10,993 nucleotides of DNA. Source: Pseudorhodobacter antarcticus (GTDB taxonomy: Bacteria; Pseudomonadota; Alphaproteobacteria; Rhodobacterales; Rhodobacteraceae). Below the pieces are notes generated by a model. The model did no database searches and was not told the origin of the DNA. It saw nothing but the letters and a program-made list of their open reading frames with translations. Of the stretch, positions 6,272 through 10,993 are shown in pieces; positions within the stretch are counted from its first letter, which is position 1, and the number at the start of each line of letters is the position of its first letter. A program made the translations under genes and the position numbers. The DNA lies in NCBI GenBank assembly GCA_945861995.1, contig CAMAWZ010000051.1:1-10993 (forward strand), in the 5' to 3' direction.

Positions 6272-7921
6272 ATGAACACGGCAGTCACCCGCGAGGCGAT
6301 GGACTATGATGTGGTGATCGTTGGGGCGGGGCCTGCTGGCCTGTCGGCTGCGATCCGCCTGAAGCAGATTAACCCTGATCTTTCGGTGGTTGTGCTGGAA
6401 AAGGGCAGCGAAGTGGGCGCGCATATTCTGTCGGGCGCGGTGCTTGACCCTGTGGGTTTGGATGCGTTGATCCCCGACTGGAAGGCAAAAGGCGCGCCAA
6501 TTACAACGCCCGTCACATCGGATAACTTTTATGTTTTGGGCGAGGCGGGCCAGCTGCGTCTGCCCAATTTTCCGATGCCGCCGCTGATGAACAACCACGG
6601 CAATTACATCGTCTCGATGGCCAATGTCTGTCGCTGGATGGCTGGCCAGGCCGAAGAACTTGGGGTTGAAATTTTCCCAGGTATGTCGTGTTCAGAGCTG
6701 GTTTACGGCGACGGGGGCGCGGTGCGCGGCGTGGTCGCGGGCGAGTTTGGCAAGAACGCCGATGGCACGCCTGGCCCGAATTACGAACCCGGTATGGCCT
6801 TGATGGGCAAATATGTGCTGCTGTCCGAAGGCGTGCGCGGATCGCTGGCCAAGGAAGTGATCGCGAAATACGACCTTTCAAACGGCCATTGCCCGCAGAA
6901 ATTTGGCCTTGGCATGAAAGAGATTTGGGAAATCGATCCTGCAAAGCACCGCCTTGGCACGGTCACCCATACAATGGGCTGGCCTTTGGGCAGCAATGCG
7001 GGTGGTGGTTCGTTCATTTATCATATTGAAAACAATCAGGTTTATGTTGGATTTGTGGTGCATTTGAACTATGAAAATCCGCATCTCTACCCCTACATGG
7101 AATTCCAGCGGTTTAAGCATCACCCGATGGTGGCAGACCTGCTCAAGGGAGGCAAACGCGTGGCTTATGGCGCGCGCGCCATTTCCGAGGGTGGCTGGCA
7201 GTCTATCCCGAAACTGGTCGCACCCGGCGTGGCGCTGCTGGGGTGCAGTGCGGGGCTGGTCAATGTGCCGCGCATTAAGGGCAATCACAACGCCATGCTG
7301 TCGGGCATTGCTGCGGCCAACGCAGCGGCAGCGGCCATTGTTGCGGGCCGCGCTAGCGACGAGTTGACCGCCTATGAGACCGATCTGCGCACAGGCCCCA
7401 TTGCGGCCGATTTGAAGAAAGTGCGCAATGTCAAACCGCTATGGTCGCGCTTTGGGCTGCTGGCTTCGCTGTTTGGCGGGGCGCTTAGTATGTGGGCCTC
7501 GACCTTTGGACTGGGTCTGTTCACGCTGAAACATGGCAAATCAGATGCTGAAGCCACAGGCAAGGCTGCCGATTTTCCGCAGATCGATTACCCAAAACCC
7601 GATGGCGTTCTGTCGTTTGATCGTCTGACCAACGTGGCCTTTTCGGCCACCAACCATGACGAAAACCAACCCGCGCATCTAAAGCTGCGCGATGCCAGCA
7701 TCCCGATCCGCGTGAACCTGCCCGAATATGCCGAACCTGCCCAGCGCTATTGCCCCGCAGGTGTGTACGAGGTGATCGCCGAGGCGGGGGGCGAGCCGCG
7801 TTTTCAGATTAACTTCCAAAACTGCGTCCATTGCAAAACCTGCGATATAAAAGACCCCTCGCAAAATATCACATGGACAACGCCGATGGGCGGTGGTGGG
7901 CCAAACTACCCCAATATGTAA
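6272..7921 (+). CDS. Electron-transfer flavoprotein:ubiquinone oxidoreductase (ETF-QO)
   Basis: Passes electrons from reduced electron-transfer flavoprotein (fed by fatty-acid and amino-acid dehydrogenases) to ubiquinone at the inner face of the cytoplasmic membrane. The 549-residue length is normal for bacterial ETF-QO. An FAD-binding Rossmann motif VVIVGAGPAGLSAA (14-27) opens the protein, followed by EKGSEVGAHILSGAV. A second conserved block, LLGCSAGLVNVPRIKGNHNAM, lies in the middle. The C-terminal ferredoxin-like part carries the 4Fe-4S ligands Cys494 (YCPAGVYE), Cys518, Cys521 and Cys524 (NCVHCKTCDIKDP), with the usual INFQNC and SQNITW flanks. The ATG at 6272 has GAGG 5 bases upstream and leaves a 101-bp gap after the deacetylase, room for its own promoter; a TTGACC at 6217-6222 is a possible -35 with no clear -10. 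No etfA or etfB is in the window. Confidence 0.97.
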   Translation: MNTAVTREAMDYDVVIVGAGPAGLSAAIRLKQINPDLSVVVLEKGSEVGAHILSGAVLDPVGLDALIPDWKAKGAPITTPVTSDNFYVLGEAGQLRLPNFPMPPLMNNHGNYIVSMANVCRWMAGQAEELGVEIFPGMSCSELVYGDGGAVRGVVAGEFGKNADGTPGPNYEPGMALMGKYVLLSEGVRGSLAKEVIAKYDLSNGHCPQKFGLGMKEIWEIDPAKHRLGTVTHTMGWPLGSNAGGGSFIYHIENNQVYVGFVVHLNYENPHLYPYMEFQRFKHHPMVADLLKGGKRVAYGARAISEGGWQSIPKLVAPGVALLGCSAGLVNVPRIKGNHNAMLSGIAAANAAAAAIVAGRASDELTAYETDLRTGPIAADLKKVRNVKPLWSRFGLLASLFGGALSMWASTFGLGLFTLKHGKSDAEATGKAADFPQIDYPKPDGVLSFDRLTNVAFSATNHDENQPAHLKLRDASIPIRVNLPEYAEPAQRYCPAGVYEVIAEAGGEPRFQINFQNCVHCKTCDIKDPSQNITWTTPMGGGGPNYPNM

Positions 7922-7927
7922 AGGAGG

Positions 7928-7968
7928 CCTTCACCTTTTGGTGAAGGGCGGGAAAAATCCGCGCTTTT
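7928..7968 (+). terminator. Tandem hairpin terminator after ETF-QO
   Basis: Seven bases after the stop, CCTTCACC (7928-7935) pairs perfectly with GGTGAAGG (7940-7947) across a TTTT loop. A second short GC stem follows at once: GCGG (7948-7951) with CCGC (7959-7962) around an A-rich loop, then GCTTTTC. The second stem plus T-run looks like a rho-independent terminator; the first may reinforce it or protect the mRNA end. Confidence 0.65.
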
Positions 7969-8045
7969 CGGCACTTAGGCTGTTGGCCGCATTGTAATTT
8001 TATGCGTGCCACATTAGGTTTTTGGTATGTGAACAGGAGCTGCCG

Positions 8046-9758
8046 ATGCCCGCCCTTTCCCGGCCTATTGCTGCAAGTATTTTCGTCTTGTGCATAGGGC
8101 TTTTCCCCGCCGCAACCTTTGCGAAAGAAGGTTTGGCGGGGGCGTTTTTGGCGGCGAAAATCGCTGCGGCAAACGCCGATTATCGCGCAGCAGATCTGTG
8201 GTATAAACGCGCCTTGGCGCTGGATCCTGTCAATACCGAGCTTTTAAACGGGTCGATGATTGCCGCGTTGTCTTTGGGGGATATCGCGCGCGCAGCGGAT
8301 TTGGCGGCCCAGTTGGAAGCCATGAACGCGGCCAACCAAAATACGCTTTTGGCACGTATGGCAGGGGCGGCAGAACGCGGTGATTTCGCTGAGATCATCG
8401 AAATTGAAACGCTAGAAGTTTCAACAGGCTCGCTGCAAGATGATCTTCTGGCTGGCTGGGCGCTGATCGGTCTTGGCCAAATGAATGACGGTATTGCGCG
8501 GTTTGACAAGGTGGCGCAGATGCAAGGGCTGGCGGGGTTTGGCCTGTATCACAAGGCGATTGCGCTGGCGCTTGCGGGCAACTTTGACGCCGCTGCGGCA
8601 GCATTGGCCGCCCCCGAGGCTGGCCCACAAGTGAATGCGCGGCGCGGCGCGATTTTGCAGGCCGAAGTCCTTAGTCAAATTGGCCAGTCTGCACAGGCGG
8701 CGGATCTGCTGCGCCAGCGTTTTGCGGTGGGGCAAGATGCGCGCCTTGCGGGGATGATTGCGCTGCTGGACGCAGGGCAAGCCTTGCCTATTTCAGGATT
8801 CAAAGATGCCTCTTCTGGTCTGGCAGAGGTTTTCTTTACCGTTGCTGCGGCTTTGGGCACGGACGGCGATCCTGCATACACCTTAATGCAAGCCCGCATC
8901 GCAAGCGATCTGCGCCCTGATGACAGCGAAGCGCTGCTGCTGACCGCCAGCGTGCTGGAAACGCTGAAGCAATTTGATCTGGCTTCCGAAACCTATATCC
9001 AAATTACGCCAGACCATCCCGATTATACCAGCGCCCAAATTGGCCGCGCCGCAGCCGTGCTTTCGGCTGGACGGGGCGCAGAAAGCCTGCAAATCCTGAC
9101 GGAATTAGCTGCAAAATTCCCCACAGAATTTGAGGTGCAACTGGCGCTGGGCCAAGGGCTACGCCGTGCAGAACAGTTTGACGCGGCGGTGACCGCATAT
9201 GATGCGGCACTTGCGCTGCTGCCGCAAATCCTGCCGCAGCATTGGGCTGTTCTGTACAGCCGTGGCATCGCCCATGACAGCCTGCGCCAGTTTGATCTGG
9301 CCGAAGCCGATTTTCGAACCGCCTTAGAATTGAACCCGAACCAGCCCAATGTTCTGAATTATCTGGGCTATTCTTTGGTCGATCGGGGCGAAAAACTGGA
9401 AGAGGCGCTGGCCATGATCCAGCGCGCTGTAGCCGCAAGACCTGATTCAGGGTATATCATTGATAGCCTTGCTTGGGCGCTGTACCGGCTTGGCCGCTAT
9501 AGCGAGGCGCTGGCCCCGATGGAACGCGCGGCTCAGCTTGAACCTGTCGATCCGATTGTGACCGACCACTTGGGCGATGTGTATTGGGCCAATGGCCGCG
9601 AACGTGAGGCGATGTTTCAATGGCGCCGCGCGCTGTCATTCGAGCCGACCGAAATGGATGCCGAACGCATCCGCAACAAGCTGGACATAGGTCTGGACGC
9701 AGTGCGCGCCAGCGAAGGTGCGCCGCCCTTTCCCGATCTCGACGCAGGCGGGTTGTAA
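8046..9758 (+). CDS. Exported tetratricopeptide-repeat protein
   Basis: A 570-residue protein with a Sec signal peptide: a short basic N-end, hydrophobic core IFVLCIGLF and a likely cut after ATFA (residue 26). No lipobox cysteine is seen, so it should be periplasmic or secreted. The rest is helical TPR-type repeats with the usual W/LG...A/Y/F..A...P spacing, for example ADLWYKRALALDPVN near the N-end, EADFRTALELNPNQP, and a well-conserved C-terminal block (about 436-550). That block contains NYLGYSLVDRG, IIDSLAWALYRLGRYSEAL, HLGDVYWANGREREAM and WRRAL. AGGAG 6 bases upstream fixes the ATG at 8046 over an upstream TTG at 8022. The gene ends 3 bp before ispE, so the two are co-transcribed. The C-terminal block and ispE linkage resemble the Pseudomonas lipoprotein LbcA (which helps a CtpA protease) and its lolB-ispE locus; that functional link is inference. 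The exact role is unknown. Confidence 0.85.
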   Translation: MPALSRPIAASIFVLCIGLFPAATFAKEGLAGAFLAAKIAAANADYRAADLWYKRALALDPVNTELLNGSMIAALSLGDIARAADLAAQLEAMNAANQNTLLARMAGAAERGDFAEIIEIETLEVSTGSLQDDLLAGWALIGLGQMNDGIARFDKVAQMQGLAGFGLYHKAIALALAGNFDAAAAALAAPEAGPQVNARRGAILQAEVLSQIGQSAQAADLLRQRFAVGQDARLAGMIALLDAGQALPISGFKDASSGLAEVFFTVAAALGTDGDPAYTLMQARIASDLRPDDSEALLLTASVLETLKQFDLASETYIQITPDHPDYTSAQIGRAAAVLSAGRGAESLQILTELAAKFPTEFEVQLALGQGLRRAEQFDAAVTAYDAALALLPQILPQHWAVLYSRGIAHDSLRQFDLAEADFRTALELNPNQPNVLNYLGYSLVDRGEKLEEALAMIQRAVAARPDSGYIIDSLAWALYRLGRYSEALAPMERAAQLEPVDPIVTDHLGDVYWANGREREAMFQWRRALSFEPTEMDAERIRNKLDIGLDAVRASEGAPPFPDLDAGGL

Positions 9759-9761
9759 CCC

Positions 9762-10631
9762 ATGCTGCGGGTCTTTGCCCCTGCCAAGATTAACCTGTGC
9801 CTGCACGTCACGGGCCAGCGCGTCGATGGTTACCATCTGCTCGATACAGTCGTGGGTTTTGCCAATGTGGGCGATTGGTTGACGCTGACGCGGGGCGGGG
9901 CAGGGCAGGTGTATCTTTTGGGGCCCGAGGCGGCCCAGCTTTCGGGCGAAAACATCATCACACAGACTTTGGCAGCTTTTGACGCGCAAGATGTTGATGT
10001 GCACTTGGAAAAGAATTTGCCTGTCGCTTCTGGTATTGGCGGCGGCTCATCCGATGCGGCGGCGGCCTATCGGGGGATTATCACCTTGCAGGGCCGCGCG
10101 GTCGAGGCAGCGGACGCGGCCAAACTGCTGGCAATTGGGGCCGATGTTCCGATGTGCGCGGGTGCAATTCCTGCCCATGTGCAAGGCATTGGCGAGGCGA
10201 TTATGCCGCTGCCAAACCTGGCCCCGCTGCATGCCGTATTGGTCAACCCGCGCCAACATGTCGCCACGCCGCAGATATTTCGTGCCTTGCACAGCAAGCA
10301 AAATGCGGCATTGCCCAGCCTTCCAGAACAGCTACACGAACCTGATACGTTGCTGAATTGGCTGGCAGCGCAGCGCAATGATTTGCAGGCCCCCGCCATT
10401 GCTGCCGCCCCCGCCATTGCCGATGTCTTGGCGGCCATCACGGCCACGGGCGCGGGACTGACGCGGATGTCAGGGTCGGGCGCGACGTGCTTTGGAATTT
10501 ATGAAACTGCCGGCGCAGCGCGGGCGGCAAGTTCGCAATTATGCGCGCAGCACCCCGATTGGTGGATCGTGCCTTGCCAAATTAACGACGCGGTAAATGT
10601 GGCCCCTCAGGCAATGCGCGCCACAACGTAA
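9762..10631 (+). CDS. ispE: 4-diphosphocytidyl-2-C-methyl-D-erythritol kinase
   Basis: A GHMP-family kinase of the MEP (non-mevalonate) pathway that uses ATP to phosphorylate 4-diphosphocytidyl-2-C-methyl-D-erythritol on the route to IPP and DMAPP. The 289-residue length is typical. Visible motifs are FAPAKINLCLHVTG with catalytic-site Lys9, the substrate motif DGYHLLDT (22-29), and the glycine-rich ATP loop LPVASGIGGGSSDAAAA (86-102). Also present are IGADVP with the probable catalytic base Asp128, and the late MSGSGATCFG loop. The start codon lies 3 bp after the TPR gene stop, and the ribosome site (GGCGGG) is inside that gene's end, so translation is probably coupled. The 3' end overlaps the convergent polyprenyl synthase gene by 25 bp. 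The C-terminal tail after residue 275 is not recognisable family sequence. Confidence 0.96.
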   Translation: MLRVFAPAKINLCLHVTGQRVDGYHLLDTVVGFANVGDWLTLTRGGAGQVYLLGPEAAQLSGENIITQTLAAFDAQDVDVHLEKNLPVASGIGGGSSDAAAAYRGIITLQGRAVEAADAAKLLAIGADVPMCAGAIPAHVQGIGEAIMPLPNLAPLHAVLVNPRQHVATPQIFRALHSKQNAALPSLPEQLHEPDTLLNWLAAQRNDLQAPAIAAAPAIADVLAAITATGAGLTRMSGSGATCFGIYETAGAARAASSQLCAQHPDWWIVPCQINDAVNVAPQAMRATT

Positions 10632-10993
10632 TCTGCCAAATCGCGCAGCATCTCTTTTATCGGGTGATCGGGCATAACGTCCAAGCTGGCTACCGCGCGG
10701 GCGGCCCAGTTTAAGGCATCTTGACGCGCCGCTTCCATCGCGCCGTGCCGCGCCATAATTGCGCGGGCCTGTTCCAAATCACCGTATTTTTGATCGCCCT
10801 TGGCTATGGTGCGGGCCCAGAACGCCCGTTCTTCTGCATCTGCCATTGCCACGGCTTTGATAACTGGCAGGGTCAATTTGCGTTCGCGAAAATCGTCCCC
10901 AGTATTCTTGCCCAGCGCATCCGACGCGCCGCCATAATCCAACAGATCATCTACGATTTGAAAGGCAATGCCCAAAGCATCGCCATAGTCAAA
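10607..10993 (-). CDS. Polyprenyl diphosphate synthase, C-terminal part (probably octa/decaprenyl type)
   Basis: The last 128 codons of a trans-polyprenyl diphosphate synthase, cut by the window edge on its 5' side. The visible part opens with FDYGDALGIAFQIVDDLLDY, which carries the second aspartate-rich motif DDLLD that binds the magnesium-diphosphate of IPP. It is followed by LGKNTGDDFRERKLTLPVI, a signature of long-chain (octa/nona/decaprenyl) synthases. In alphaproteobacteria these usually make the ubiquinone-10 side chain, which is the likely job here; chain length is set by N-terminal residues outside the window. The stop (TGA, 10609-10607) lies inside the 3' end of the convergent ispE. 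Frame, motif and stop are seen directly; the product length is inferred. Confidence 0.9.
   Translation of the reverse strand, partial: FDYGDALGIAFQIVDDLLDYGGASDALGKNTGDDFRERKLTLPVIKAVAMADAEERAFWARTIAKGDQKYGDLEQARAIMARHGAMEAARQDALNWAARAVASLDVMPDHPIKEMLRDLADYVVARIA

Overview
The window looks like chromosomal DNA from an alphaproteobacterium, most likely of the Rhodobacterales/Roseobacter group. The reasons are the gene content, the decaprenyl-type polyprenyl synthase fragment, the ETF-QO/TPR/ispE/polyprenyl-synthase neighbourhood, and a CtrA-type box in front of a chemotaxis operon. The assignment rests on protein character and gene order, not on a database match. There are nine genes, seven complete on the + strand and one partial at each end on the - strand. 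I see no RNA genes, mobile elements or CRISPR arrays.

Region 1 (1-4600) is chemotaxis. The left edge holds the first 53 codons of a divergent, probable STAS-domain protein. About 350 bp of non-coding DNA follows, containing a perfect TTAA-N7-TTAA box typical of the CtrA regulator. A + strand operon follows: a transmembrane methyl-accepting chemotaxis receptor, a CheB methylesterase and a CheD deamidase. These three fit one adaptation module. CheD deamidates receptor glutamines and CheB removes methyl groups. The receptor ends in a WxxF-type tail that could tether the methyltransferase CheR, which is not in the window. The CheB is unusual because its N-terminal receiver-like domain has lost the residues needed for phosphorylation.

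Region 2 (4600-6180) opens with a G-rich tract and hairpin after cheD. Two tightly spaced genes follow: a GT32-type glycosyltransferase and a PIG-L/LmbE-type deacetylase. They look like a small sugar-transfer and N-deacetylation unit whose product cannot be named from the sequence.

Region 3 (6270-10993) is housekeeping energy and isoprenoid metabolism. It contains electron-transfer flavoprotein:ubiquinone oxidoreductase, a double hairpin, a secreted TPR protein, ispE (MEP pathway) 3 bp later, and the C-terminal part of a polyprenyl diphosphate synthase converging on ispE with a 25-bp overlap. IspE feeds the isoprenoid pool, the polyprenyl synthase probably makes the ubiquinone side chain, and ETF-QO reduces ubiquinone. 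The region therefore shares a loose quinone theme. The TPR-ispE junction resembles one known from gammaproteobacteria.

No clearly new defence or mobile system is visible. The points most worth following are the phosphorylation-dead CheB receiver, the CtrA box, the receptor tail motif, the glycosyltransferase/deacetylase pair and the TPR-ispE linkage.
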